A DNA stretch of 64,000 bases from Prorocentrum cordatum (GCA_963575745.1 CAUYUJ010010447.1:392186-456185), one strand, 5' to 3'. Positions 1-11,554 are shown, counted from the stretch's first letter. A program made the numbers and translations. Notes: generated from the letters alone by a model not told the origin.

Positions 1-1488
1 TGAACGGGAGGAGCAATCGCGTTTGGGCCGCTTTTGCCTTCAGGCGCGGGTGGTCAGAGGTAGGCGTGAGCTGTTTCCATTTCAGTTTCTTAATAACAGA
101 CATTTGCTTCCTATTAGACAGCCTACGCATCATATAAAACGATTTCATTCGCCTGCGCAAAGCGAACAAGTTCTGCATCCTGCGGTCTTCGATGGTGGGT
201 GTGCTGGGCCCCCACACATGGACAGGGCATCGCCCCTCATCCCCGCCCCCCCCCTCCGTGGGAGATGGAGAAGAGGAGGGACGGTGCCGTACCCATGTTT
301 GCGGGCCCAGTGCTTTAGTGGACCCTGCAAAATTATTCTCGCACAGATTGAACATTAATGCGCCTGCCACGTACTGAGACACTCCTAAATCAAGAACGTG
401 CATGGCGTCTAAATGGACGCTATCGATACTAAACCCAGGGATAGTACATAGAGGGGTAATGCTATTTATTTGCCCGACACGAGATGTGTCGAAAAAAATA
501 GAGAAACGCTGGCAATTGAATGTCAGCAACCACGTGTATGTCACGAACATATTCATTTTCAAGGAGGCGGTGTCCAGCTACCAGTTGGAGCTGCGGAAAA
601 TCTTCCGTTAAGCAACGGACCCCGCGGGTTTCGTCAAAATGCATTTTGTGCACGAGGCGGCGCAGAAGCGGCCTCGAGGATACCATCCGTCGTGTCATAG
701 CACGGCCGACTTCGGTCTCATATGTGTTAGCAGTTCGTTCTGTCCACCGACACCTTGTCACAGAACGATCGAATTCGTAGAGTTCCCCCCCTCTTCGCCA
801 TGCAACAGAAACACGGGTGTTCAAAATTCTGCCAACTCTTGAAACCGAGACTAGTGACCATCTCAAGGAGGTCGGCGCGGTATTCGCACAGCGCGCCGAC
901 CGTGCCATCGGCGAGGGGGAAACCTCGCCGCGCCGAGCGGAGTTCGTCCTCAAATGGCACACCATTGTGGTCAAGTGATGGCCATTTGCCTGCGGCGAGA
1001 CACCCGAACGACCAGGCTAGAATCCGATGTATTCCACCCATTGTGCACCACCCCTTACACCCACACGCGCAAAGGTCTGATTTTTTTATTGTGCAGATCA
1101 AGTGCCGTTTCGGCGCCAAGTGGCAAGAATAATAAAAGCACACAAACGAATCTGATTTAGAGTATGGGACTCCGTCTGAGTAGAGAGCCAAAGGGCACGA
1201 TAAATGACCGTGCTCTCGAGTCAGAACGTGTGAAGTGTACGTAGAAGGTAAGTTGTCAGCGTGTGCCTTCCTGACGTCGAATTGCCCAGGGTCCATTTCG
1301 TACACGTGCGCGACATGTTCATGCGGCAGCATCATTGGGAAATCGATGTGCTTTCGACACTGCCGAGCACTATCCCAAACTGGCAATCTAGAACTGAACA
1401 TATGCCTGCGGACATCCAACATACCACACGCACGTCTCAGATGCTCGGCATAGTGCGTCCCTCCTGGACGTTTGGCTAGATCCCCCAC
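1..1488 (-). pseudogene. Remnant of a dinoflagellate mobile-element protein, truncated by the window edge
   Basis: Read on the minus strand, 1488 to about 790 encodes a convincing protein containing PLALYSDGVPYSKSDSF and a CxCxGWC cluster (SDLCACGCKGWCTMGG). A one-base frame change at a C7 run (785-791) moves the reading to the frame giving YEFDRSVTRCRWTERTANTY. After another break near 460, SIDSVHLDAMHVLDLGVSQY follows at about 430-370. Near position 60-1 the minus strand reads HPRLKAKAAQTRLLLPF, which is a typical continuation. From memory these motifs belong to a transposon-associated protein present in very many copies in dinoflagellate genomes; it resembles tnp2-type transposases only loosely. 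The block begins without a good ATG and has at least two frame breaks, so it is probably a decayed copy. Neither end is resolved: the left end leaves the window and the right end meets TA/GA microsatellite. The exact transposon superfamily is uncertain. Confidence 0.6.
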
Positions 1489-1529
1489 GCCAACTGCACC
1501 TCAAGAACGTGCCAAAATGGATTGGCCGA

Positions 1530-1810
1530 AACCCCCGTACATATACGTGTGTGTATATATATGCATGTACATATATAAGAATATGTATAGCTATATGCAG
1601 CTCCATATCTATATCTCCACTTTTGGACCCTTCACTATCTGGTTCAATATCATAATTCAACGCACGCCCCGAAACAGGGAGAGCGATAGAGAGACAGAGG
1701 GGGAGAGAGAGAGAGAGAGAGAGGAACGCAGGCGGGGAGATAGGATGTCGAAGTTCGGCTGGGGAGGGCTGCGGGAGAAATAACCAGAAGGGGAGACGAT
1801 ACGTACTCAA
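1530..1810. repeat. TA/TG and GA microsatellites
   Basis: Alternating TATATG/TGTGTA sequence at about 1540-1610 is followed by a GAGAGA tract at 1700-1725. Short open frames across it are repeat artefacts. It borders the 5' side of the minus-strand mobile-element remnant. Confidence 0.8.
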
Positions 1811-2290
1811 GGTTCACGGGGGGCGGGGGTTCCACCAATCCATTAGAGGCCGTTGCGCACCAGCAGTTGCAGCGTGATGGCAAATGATGCAAACGTCAGC
1901 TGCAGTCGTATGGCCTTGCTTATATTGTTGCAGCAAACATGTGCGCAGTCCAGATCCGTCTGGCGCGTCATCTGGGTCAGTGCGTGGGACGCCTCCAGCT
2001 GCGCGTGGGACGTCTCCAGAGCGGGAGCCAGCAGCGCGGGGGGCGCCTCCAGAAACCAAGAGCGCCGCCGCGGCAGCCCGCGACATCACACGATAAACAA
2101 CGCAAATTGGATACGTGCTCGAGCGAAATTGGTTCGAGCAAACGCTTACGGATCCTCGCACAAACAATCGAGGAATGGTGCCGTGGATCGTGGCCCTCGT
2201 TTACCTCACATCCCCCTGCCCCTCGATAGGGTCTTAAAGCATTTAAGGGCTTCCCCTGGGTCCCAGTGACATCCTGAACATGGGATACCA
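1811..2290. other. No recognisable gene
   Basis: Several overlapping frames are open on both strands but none shows recognisable protein sequence. At 1980-2060 a degenerate GTGGGACGCCTCCAG-type repeat occurs about three times. Confidence 0.5.
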
Positions 2291-2297
2291 CGTGGAA

Positions 2298-2369
2298 ACA
2301 ATCGAGACACCATCGGGACACCATGGGGACACCATCGGGACACCATCGGAACATCATCGGGACACCATC
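2298..2369. repeat. 11-bp tandem repeat (CGGGACACCAT)n
   Basis: About six copies of an 11-bp unit, CGGGACACCAT with single-base variants, lie head to tail. The 11-bp period recurs in a different sequence family across much of the window. Confidence 0.85.
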
Positions 2370-4140
2370 CAACATCAAATTACAAACCAACGCTACCGCA
2401 GACCCGAGCGTAAACTTGAACACCACATTACAGTTTGAAGCACCCCTCGAACTTGTTTTTAGGCTGGATTGGCCGCCTCACGTGTGACCGCCGTCGCGTA
2501 TCCCTTAATTGGCCCTCGAAGTTGTTTCACCCCCCTTCGGTTATGTGTTGCACCCTAGTTGCGTCGAGAGGGGCAGGCGGGGGACCAAGCGGCAGCGTGC
2601 GGAACATTTTCATGTCACCAGGACACATGAGACAGGGGGGCCCTTCCTCGATAGCATGCAAGCTTGCCTCGTAGCTCCATCATCGATGCCACGAGCACGT
2701 CCACCCCTCCCTGCGCCAATATAGAACGTATGCCAGATAGACAATCGAACCGATTCTGCGCGGGCTGGTGGCACGTGCAGCTTAAGTCGCATGCCTGCCA
2801 GCGTGGGCCCCAAACAGTGAGTTAGTGGAATCTGGATGTGCAAACCACGTGGTGCAAACTACGCTGTGCATGCTGTGTGTTGCAAGCTCTGTGATGCAAT
2901 ATCGGTGGTTCACGCTGTGTGGTGTAGTCTACGTGGTGCACACATGTGTGGTGCAAGCTGTGTGGTGTAGCATACGTGGCGTAAACCCCGAGCTTCGCAG
3001 GCACACGTCCCATGTCTTGACCATGACGTCTCCATCCTCGTCCTCCCCTTCCATCCTCGATCCTCAGCCTCATCTCGCTCAACACGGACAGTCTCTTGGA
3101 TATTGTTTCTTTCTTGTTGGTTGCAGCCGAATCAATGCACTCCGCGCGCTGGCGACGCGCGCCATAACGACGCTGCACCAGCCCACCGTGAACCTAGTGG
3201 CCCTTTCTCTGGCAGTGATCCGTCCCCTCACGCATGTCACCTCCATCCCAGCAGTGTATTCATCCTTGTCTGTTTCACGTCTCGAGCCGTGCCCCAGCTC
3301 GTGCAGATCTGCAGTCGACCGCAGCTCGAGCTGAGCTGTCAGCATGCACATGCATGCACCCTTCTTCAAACGTTGACTGCCTGCATGCTCGAGCCTACGC
3401 CATCATGCTGCTGTTGGCCTGCGACACCGACTGCTGCACGGGGAGGATGAGCTCGTAGAACTTCTTGGCCTCGAGGCCAACAAGTTATACGACGAAGGAG
3501 ATGCCCAGCTCCCTCCTCGGAATGACCTCTTGGCCTTGAATGCCCTGTTGATGGGGTCGTGTGTTCCTCCGATCGTCACCCTCCTCCGAATTCCTTATCC
3601 ATCCGATCCTCCACGTCATCCTCCTCCTTATCATTCCTCCCCCTTACCATATAAGGTGCCCCTGCCCTCCTCTCCCCCTTCTCTCCTCATTAGCATCCTT
3701 ATCGTCAGCATCATCTTTATCAATCCTCCTCCTCCTCCTTATCTTCCTGATCAGCCTCGTCCTCCTCCTCCTCGTCATCCTCCTCCTCCAGCCTCGGTGA
3801 TCTTGGCCACGCATTCGGGGTAGGTGATCTCCGCGTCGTCGCCCCTATAGCGATGGGCCGAGCCGAGAAGTTCGGCTCCCCCCATCTCTCCTCGAGGCGT
3901 GGAGGAGGGATGGCATGCGACATGCATGCCTCCTGTACCCCCAGGCGAGAGAGAGCGCACCGAACCCCTTAGCTGGATGTCCCCTCGCATGACCTCTGCT
4001 GCACGTGCATGATCAGCGCGTCCTGCACATCCTTCATCTCAGTCGAGTGCTTCACGAGCTCCGCTGCCCACGGCGTCAACCACGGCATGCTGTGCACCTG
4101 GGCTGGCCAATCGAGCCCGTCTTCGATGTCCGTGCCAAGT
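2370..4140. other. Intergenic, low-complexity; no gene recognised
   Basis: A degenerate TG-rich repeat (GTGTGGTGCAAGCTGTG and relatives) fills 2825-2990. A CCT-rich, pyrimidine-biased tract fills about 3590-3800. Frames in between (for example 2825-3334 plus) have no recognisable motif and no neighbouring exon signal. Confidence 0.5.
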
Positions 4141-4166
4141 TCCTACTTGGCGAGCTCGAGCTCGCT

Positions 4167-4267
4167 AATCTGGAGCTTAGCTTCGATCTAGATCGAAGCT
4201 AATCTCCAGATTCTCTAGAATTAGATCGAACTAGAGTTCGCTAACCAGAGCTCGGGTTAGCGAACTC
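4167..4267. repeat. Cluster of two cruciform-capable palindromes
   Basis: Positions 4167-4212 form a 46-bp palindrome centred between 4189 and 4190, with a single mismatched pair (4176/4203). Directly after it, 4234-4246 (GAGTTCGCTAACC) is perfectly complementary to 4255-4267 across an 8-bp loop. The surrounding sequence is dense in AGCTCGAG-type self-complementary words. Confidence 0.85.
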
Positions 4268-4489
4268 GAGTTCGCCAATCGGGAACTTGGACGGGAGCTC
4301 GATCAAGGGCCAATCAACGCATCCTTCCCTCCCACGTCCCAGCCGCTCAGGAGCGCGAAGAGGTGCGCCGCCGTCCCGAGGTTCCCCGCCGCCGTGTCTC
4401 CAATGGGACCAACCGCACCAGCAGGACGCGCAGTGTTGCCAGCGGGACCAGCACGTGCTGCAGGCTGCGTGTCCTCATCTAGCGTCACA

Positions 4490-4860
4490 TCGTCGTTCTC
4501 CCCTCCCATCCTCCTCATCCTCCTCATCTTCCTACTCCTCATCCTCCACCTCTGCCTACCGATCCTACTCATCATCCTACTCCAGGGGGCCCATCCTCGC
4601 CCCACTCATCTCCTCTTCTCCTCCTACCCGTCCTCCTCTTCATCTGCCTACCATCATACCCATCATCCTACTCCAGGGGCCCATCTTCGTCCCACTCATC
4701 TCCTCATCCTCCTACTATTCCTCCTTTTCCTTATCATCCTCCTCCTCCTCCTCCTTTTCCTCCTCCTCCCCCTCCTCATCTTACTCTTCCTCCTCCTCCT
4801 CCTCATGCCCCCCTCCTCCCTCTACGCTTTCTCATCCTTCCCGCGAGGAGGGCGACGGGA
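4490..4860. repeat. (TCC/TCATCC)n low-complexity tract
   Basis: CCTCCTCAT-rich pyrimidine tract with triplet periodicity. Long open frames on both strands here are produced by the triplet repeat and are not regarded as genes. Confidence 0.8.
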
Positions 4861-5204
4861 ACTCCTCCTCGCTGTCGCTGTAGCTGTAGCTGGACGTGTC
4901 GTCATCCGACGGGGCTGCCTCGGGGAACCCATCTTTCATTTCCTTCACCCCTCGACCTCCGCAGGATCCTCGAAGACGAGGCCTGCGGGGAGGGGGTAGT
5001 ACACTGGAAAGATGTGTTCCCTTTGTAAGCCTTGTTGTGTATGGCACGTTGAACGTGTTCAACTGGTGTCGCAGTCTTGCTCAGGCGCGTAGTTATCGTC
5101 TGCTCGTGAATGCGGGCCTGCGACTCGGTCCTCTCCACGCGCTTGTACACTTCCTCCCCGTGCTGCAGGTCCGTCTGGGCGGTGGGGGAGTGGAGAGACT
5201 GAAA

Positions 5205-6582
5205 AAAGTGCTGTTCAGACTCTGGGGTGCCCCCAGACTCTGGGGGTTGGGGGTTGCTCCGACTTTGTCTCTCGTTGTCCGACTGTGTCTCCTCGCTCAT
5301 ACCCCCTGCCTCCTTCTCCTGGTCCTCCTCCCTGTTTCTCTTCCTACTCCCTCTTCGCCTGCTTTTCCCAGTCCTTTTCTTCCTATTCCTCCTTTTCCTC
5401 CTCCTCCTCCTCAACCTCCTCCTCCTCCTCCTCCTCCTCCTCGCCCCCAGTGCGCCCAGGAGGCTTTCAAGATGGCCCCATGACGGCCCAGGAGGCCCCA
5501 AAGACGGCCCCAAGAGGCCTCTAAGACGCCCAATATGGCCTCCAAGACGGCCCTGAAGCGCCTCAAGAGGACCCCACATCGGTTCAGAGAGGCCCCCAAG
5601 ACGGCTTCCGACGGCGTCAGACCCGTCAGACGGGCTAGGAACGATTTAAGACTGCCAAGGAGAGGCCCCCAAGACGCCCCCACGGCCCCCAAGAGGCCTA
5701 AGGAGGCCCCCAAGAGGCTTCCGAGAGGCCCCCCGGGAAGCCCCCAGGAGGCCCCACAAGAGTGCCCCAAGAGGCTCCCAAGAGGCTTCCTCCTCCTCCT
5801 CCTCCTCCTTCTCCTCCTCCTTGTCATCCTCTTCCTCCCTCTCCTGATCCTCCCCCTCAGCCTCCCCCAAGCGTTCCCCGAAGAGTTTCCGGAGCGGCTG
5901 GGGGAATACATAATCAGATAGCTTGGCCAAGCTGGGGCCCAACGTTTGGCCACATAGGCGCTTCTCAAAAAGGCTGGGGGCGGCGGTGATTCGCCGTAGG
6001 CGTCTTGGATCCGCCGCCCCCTGTGCTTGCCACAGGGTTGGACGGCGTGCCAGACATTTTGCTGAGATTCTGATTTTCAAACCCTTCCCAGTGGCCTTCG
6101 GCCCAGACCGCCTGCCCCTCGGAAGGACCAGAAGGTGTGGCCCACATCGCCACCAAGACGGCCCAAACGGCCCAATATGGTCACCAAGATGCCTCCAAGG
6201 CGGCTAGGATCGCTCCAAGAGAGCCCAAGACGGCTCCAATATGTCTCCAAGACGGCCCAAGATGCACCCGAGGCGTCCAAGATGGCCCCAAGATGGCCCA
6301 GGACGGCCCCAAAGGCCCCCAGGAGGCTTTTAATGCAGTCCAAGAAGCCTCCAAAGGGATCTGCAGGAAGGCCCGAAGAGGCCAAGACAGCTGATTTCCC
6401 GTGGGCTCTTGATGGATTTTGACGTTTTCGGCCTGCCGACGGCCCAATGCCGCCGAAGAGACCCCCAAGATGGCCCCAAGAGCGCCCAAGAGGCCTCCAA
6501 GACGGCCCCATGACGGCCTCCAGACGGTCCAAGAGGCCCCCAAGGCGCCTCCAAGACGGCCCACGAGAATTCCAAGGCGCCC
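5205..6582. repeat. Left arm of a 1.4-kb inverted duplication
   Basis: This segment is the reverse complement of about 10125-11535. Matching landmarks are CAGACTCTGGGGTGCCCCC (near 5217) against its complement near 11500, the block with GATTCGCCGTAGGCGTCTTGG (about 5990), and ATGCCGCCGAAGAGACCCCC (about 6450). The arms differ in the length of their CCT/GGA tract. Most of the arm is 11-bp-periodic AAGACGGCCCC/AAGAGGCCTCC sequence. Translated frames such as CLARRPTLWQAQGAADPRRL are shared by both arms because of the duplication and are not evidence for a gene. Confidence 0.85.
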
Positions 6583-7300
6583 ACGATGGCCTTCAAGACG
6601 GCTCCAAAACGTCCAAGATGGCAACGATACGATTCGACATAGCCCCAGGATGTCCCAAGACAGCCACAGAGGGCCCCAAGGGCCCCAAGGGGATGCAAGG
6701 GGCCTCCTAGACAGTCTAGGAAGTCTTCAAGAGGACCTCCAGGAGAGCCCGAAATGCCCAAATGGTTGTATTTATTCCCTTCAATTGTTGAATAATTTGG
6801 GCGCGTTTTCTTTTTCGGCTGTCCGACGGCCCAAGATGTCCACAAGATGGTCCCAAGACGGCCCAAGCTGACTTCAAGATGGCCCCAAAAGGGCCCCAAA
6901 GGGCGAGGAAACAGTCCAAGAGGAAGAGCAAGAGGAAAGGACGGAATCAGAGGCCCGAAGCGGCTCCGAGAAGCCTGCAGCTCAGCGCGGGCTCGTCTGC
7001 GGACGCCCTTGCCCCCCCCAGGAAAAACATATCACCCCGAGGCCCGGTGATGTTTTGTGGGGCCGCCATCTCAAAGCCCCACGGCCAGCTTTTGGGTCGA
7101 GGAGGAGGAGGGGCAGGAGGACGAGGAGGTGATCAACAGGAACCAGAGGAGCAGGAGCAGCAGGAGGACGAGGAGTTTGAGCAAGGGGTCAAGGACGGAA
7201 TGATAGGCCAGAAGCGGCTCCGCCATCGTCGTGGTCGTCGTCGTCGTTGTCGTCGTCGTCGTCGTCGTCATCGTCGTCGTCGTTGTCGTTGTCGTCGCCG
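6583..7300. repeat. 11-bp-periodic repeat, then (GTC)n
   Basis: Degenerate CCAAGACGGCC-type units with about 11-bp spacing continue to about 6920. Positions 6950-7200 are unique-looking without a gene. A (GTCGTC)n tract fills about 7205-7300. Confidence 0.7.
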
Positions 7301-7860
7301 TCCATAAGATGGCCCCGAGAGGGCCCTAAGAGGGCCCCAAGAGAGCCCCAAGAGGGCTCCGAGAGGGCCCCAAGAGGGCCCCAGGAGTTGGTACATAACT
7401 CCTGGGGCCCTCTTGGGGCCCTTTGAGGGCCCTCTTGGAGCCCTCCTGGGCCCCTGGTTGGCCCATGAGAGGGCTCCAAGAGGGCCCTAAGAGGGCCCCA
7501 AGAGGGCCCCAAAAGGGCCCCAAGAGGGCCCCAAGAGGGCGCCAAGAGGGCCCCAAGAAGGCCCCAGGAATTATGTACCAATCCAGCGGCCGCTGGTACA
7601 GAACTCCTGAACCCTCTTGGGACCCTCTGAGGGCCCTCTCGGAGCCCTCTCGGACCCCTGGTTGGCCCTGTAGGGCCCCAAGAGGGCCTCAAGATAGAGG
7701 GCCCCAAGAGGGCCCCAAGAGGGCGCCAAGAGGGCGCCAAGAGGGCTCCAAGAAGGCCCCAGGAATTATGTACCAACCCAGCGGCCGGTGGTACAGAACT
7801 CCTGGGGCCCTCCTCCTCCTCCTCGGCGACGACGACGACGAGGAGGTGTAAACGCACCCT
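7300..7860. repeat. Palindromic 11-bp repeat units, some centred on NotI sites
   Basis: Units GAGGGCCCCAA run with a strict 11-bp spacing and flip orientation at palindromes. Positions 7365-7389 are perfectly complementary to 7397-7421 (25-bp arms, 7-bp loop GGTACAT). A second type of centre is the perfect 14-bp palindrome CCAGCGGCCGCTGG at 7583-7596, with a variant at about 7778-7791. The same units reappear at 9200-9780. Confidence 0.85.
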
Positions 7861-8160
7861 TACCCAGCCCCTGCAGGACCAGGCAGCGATACTTGGACCA
7901 AATTTCCTGGCCCCTGTTTCGACCCCAGAGCTCTCGACCCCGTCCAGGAGCTCCCGACCCCAACCCGGAGCTTTCGGCCCCATCCTGGAGCTCTCGACCC
8001 GCAGACGACGGACGACGACGACGACGACGACGCCTCGACCTGGAGTGGTAAGTTTTGCTGCTGCTTTTCCCCAGGGGTTTGGAGCCCTCGGGGCCCAGGG
8101 GGGCCCCGAAACGGATCCGAAGCCTCAAATTTTTCCGGCCCGCGACCGACGACCGGCGAC

Positions 8161-8191
<31 letters not shown>

Positions 8192-8221
8192 GCATAAGTT
8201 ATTTGGCGCCCCCCCTTGGGA
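7861..8221. other. Spacer with GACGAC tracts; no gene recognised
   Basis: CCCGGAGCTCTCGACCCC-like words repeat about four times at 7925-8000. (GAC)n tracts lie at about 8003-8034 and 8158-8190. Confidence 0.6.
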
Positions 8222-9200
8222 GCATCGGGTAACTGGGGGGTGCGCTCCACACCCCCCACTTACCCGGTGTCCCCCAGGGGACATCGGGTAACTCGACCTT
8301 GCAGGGGGGGGTGTTAGGCACGGGTTACCCGGTGGCGAGGGGGGGGCATCGGGTAACTCGACTTTGCACGGGGGGGAGTCGGGCATGAGTTACCCGGTGT
8401 CCCCTGGGGGACATCGGGTAAGCGGGGGGTGCGCTCCACACCCCCCACTTACCCGGTGTCCCCCGAGGGGCGTCGAGTAAGTCGACCCTGCAAGGGGCGC
8501 ATTCGGCATTATTCAGTAAACCGGTGGACCCCCATGGGACATCGGAGTTACCCGGTGGTCCCCGTGTGGGACATCGGAATTACCCGGTGTCCCCCGGGGG
8601 ACATCGGGTAACTCGACATTGCAAGGGGGGTCTGGGCATGGTTACCCGGTGGCCTCCCGTGGGACATCGGAGTTACCCGGTGTCCCCCGTGGGACATCGG
8701 AGTTACCCGGTGGTCCCCGTGGGACATCGGCCCGTGGGACATCGGAGTTACCCGGTGTCCCCCGTGGGACATCGGAGTTACCCGGTGGTCCCCGTGGGAC
8801 ATCGGCCCGTGGGACATCGGAGTTACCCGGTGTCCCCCGTGGGACATCGGAGTTACCCGGTGGTCCCCGTGGGACATCGGCCCGTGGGACATCGGAGTTA
8901 CCCGGTGTCCCCCGGGGGACATCGGGTAACTCGACCTTGCAAGGGGGGGTCTGGGCACGATTTACCTGGTGCCCCCCCGTGGGACATCGGAGTTACCCGG
9001 TGTCCCCGTGGGACATCGGAGTTACCCGGTGGTCCCCGTGGGACATCGGCCCGTGGGACATCGGAGTTACCCGGTGTCCCCCGTGGGACGTCGGAATTAC
9101 CCGGTGGTCCCCGTGGGACATCGGCCCGTGGGACATCGGAGTTACCCGGTATCCCCCGTGGGACATCGGAGTTACCCGGTGGTCCCCGTGGGACATCGGC
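8222..9200. repeat. Minisatellite with 75-bp higher-order unit (30+30+15)
   Basis: Two related 30-bp units, AGTTACCCGGTGTCCCCCGT and AGTTACCCGGTGGTCCCCGT (each followed by GGGACATCGG), and one 15-bp unit CCCGTGGGACATCGG form a 75-bp block. It is repeated in order at about 8690-8910 and again at 8985-9200. More divergent units lie at 8222-8690. All lengths are multiples of 15, so frames on both strands stay open (a plus-strand frame reads GHRSYPVSPV repeatedly). I regard these as repeat artefacts. Confidence 0.9.
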
Positions 9201-9780
9201 CCATAAGATGGCTCCAAGGGGTCCCTAAGACTGGGCTGGTACATAACTCCTAGGGCCCTGTTGGGGCCCTCTGAGTGCCCTCTTGGAGCCCTCTTGGGCC
9301 CCTGGTTGGCCCTAGGAGGGCCCCAAGAAGGCCCCAGGAATTATGTACCAATCCAGCGGCCGCTGGTACATAATTCCTGGGGCCCTCTTGGGGCCCTCTG
9401 AGGGCCCTCTTGGAACCCTCTTGGGCCCCTGGTTGGCCCTAAGAGGGCCCCAAGAAGGCCCCAGGAATTATGTACCAACCCAGCGGCCGCTGGTACATCA
9501 CTCTTGGGGCCCTCTTGGGGCCCTCTGAGGGCCCTCTTGGAGCCCTCTTGGGGCCCGGGTTGGCCCTAAGAGGGCCCCAAGAGGGCCCCAAGAGGGCTCC
9601 AAGAGGGCCCCAGGAATTAGGTACCAACCCAGCGGCCGCTGGTACATAACTCCTGAACCCTCTTGGGGCCCTCTTGGAGCCCTCTTGGGCCCCTTGTTGG
9701 CCCACATGATGGCTCCAAGAAGGCCCTAAGAGGGCCCCCAAACGGGCCCAAGAGGGGCCCAAGAGAGGCCTCAGAAACCG
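9201..9780. repeat. Second block of NotI-centred palindromic units
   Basis: CCAGCGGCCGCTGG occurs at 9353-9366, 9480-9493 and 9629-9642. Each copy is flanked by ATTATGTACCA on the left and GGTACATAA-type sequence on the right, then by 11-bp GGGCCCTCTTG units in opposite orientation. The unit length is about 130-150 bp. Confidence 0.85.
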
Positions 9781-10124
9781 CTAGTAGGTGTCATCGATCA
9801 ACGCGTCTGGATGAGACCTCTCAGTGGTCTCTGGGGCGCGTCTTGGAGCCCTCTTGGGGCCCTCTGGAGCCCCCTGGGTGCTCCCAAAAAGGTTCCAAGG
9901 GACATCCGAAGGGGTGGAGGGGGAGTTGGACGGGGAGTGGAGGGGGAGGTGGAGGGGGGGCTGAGGTGGGTGGTGGAGGGGGGGGTGGCGGGGGGGTGGG
10001 GGGTTGGTGGAGGGGGAAGGGAGAGGGAGAGGGAGAGGGGTTTGATTAGGAAACTGGAAGAGGTTTGACGACCACGACGACGACGATGACGACGACGATG
10101 ACGGCGACAACCACGATGACGAGT
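9781..10124. repeat. Purine-rich GGGGGA/GGTGG tract and (ACG)n
   Basis: A G-rich tract (GGAGGGGGAGGTGG and relatives) spans about 9910-10045 and is followed by ACGACGACGATGACG triplets to 10120. No gene recognised. Confidence 0.75.
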
Positions 10125-11535
10125 GGGCGCCTTGGAGTTCTCGTGGGCCGTCTTGGAGGCGCCTTGGGGGCCTTTTGGACCGTCTGGAGGCCGTCGTGGG
10201 GCCGTCTTGGAGGCCTCTTGGGCGCTCTTCGGGCCATCTTGGGGGTCTCTTCGGCGGCACTGGGCCGTCGGCAGGCCGAAAACGTTAAAATCCATCAAGA
10301 GCCCACGGGAAATCAGCTGTCTTGGCCTCTTCGGGCCTTCCTGCAGGTCCCCTTGGAGGCTTCTTGGACTGCATTAAAAGCCTCTTGGGGGCCTTTGGGG
10401 CCGTCCTGGGCCATCTTGGGGCCATCTTGGAACGCCTCGGTTGCATCTTGGGCCGTCTTGGAAACATATTGGGGCCGTCTTGGGCTCTCTTGGAGCGATC
10501 CTAGCCGCCTTGGAGGCATCTTGGTGGCCATCTTGGGCCATTTGGGCCGTCTTAGTGGCGATGTGGCCACACCTTCTGGTCCTTCCGAGGGCAGGCGGTC
10601 TGGGCCGAAGGCCACTGGGAAGGGTTTGAAAATAAGAAGAGCAGCAAAATGTCTGGCACGCCGTCCACCCCTGTGGCAAGCACAGGGGGCGGCGGATCCA
10701 AGACGCCTACGGCGAATCACCGCCGCCCCCAGCCTTTTTGAGAAGCGCCTATGTGGCCAAACGTTGGGCCCCAGCTTGGCCAAGCTATCTGATTATGTAT
10801 TCCCCCAGCCGCTCCGGAAACTCCTCGGGGAACACTTGGGGGAGGCTGAGGGGGAGGATCAGGAGAGGGAGGAGGAGGAGGAGGAGGAGGAGGAGGAGGA
10901 GGAGGCCTCTTTGGAGCCTCTTTGGGCACTCTTGTGGGGCCTCCTGGAGGCTTCCCGGGGGCCTCTTGGAAGCCTCTTGGGGGCCTCCTTAGGCCTCTTG
11001 GGGGCCGTGGGGGCGTTTTGGGGGCCTCTCCTTGGCCGTCTTGAAGCGTTCCTGGCCCGTCTGACGGGTCTGACGCCGTCGGAAGCCATCTTGGGGGCCT
11101 CTTTGAACCGATGTGGGGTCCTCTTGAGGCGCTTCAGGGCCGTCTTGGAGGCCATCTTGGGCGTCTTAGAGGCCTCTTGGGGAGGAGGAGGGGGAGGAGG
11201 AGGAGGAGGAGGAGGAGGAGGAGGAGGAGGAAGAGGAAGAGGAAAAGGAGGGGGAGGGGGAGGAGGAGGAGGAGGAGGAGCAGGAGGAGGAGGAGGAGGA
11301 GGAGGTTGAGGAGGAGGAGGAGGAGGAGGAGGAACAGGAGGAAGAGGAAGAAAAGGACCTGGAAAAGCAGGCGAAGAGGGAGTAGGAAGAGAAATAGGGA
11401 GGAGGACCAGGAGAAGGAGGCAGGGGGTAGGAGCGAGGAGACACAGTCGGACAGCGAGAGACAAAGTCGGAGCAACCCCAAACCCCCAGAGTCTGGGGGC
11501 GCCCAAGAGTCTGAGCAACACCTTTTCAGATAGAG
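10125..11535. repeat. Right arm of the 1.4-kb inverted duplication
   Basis: Reverse complement of 5205-6582, with the same landmarks in opposite order and a longer GGA tract (11178-11330). The 3.5-kb interval between the arms holds the palindromic units and the minisatellite, so the whole 5.2-11.5 kb region could fold back. Confidence 0.85.
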
Positions 11536-11554
11536 TAACAGGGAGCTCGAGGAG

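Noticed and set aside
8524-9228. 234-residue frame with GHRSYPVSPV repeats
   Set aside because: Follows from the 15/30/75-bp minisatellite; the opposite strand is open as well.
10065-11309. 414-residue frame whose middle matches a frame at 5646-6080
   Set aside because: The match is explained by the inverted DNA duplication, and the frame consists mainly of 11-bp and GGA repeats.
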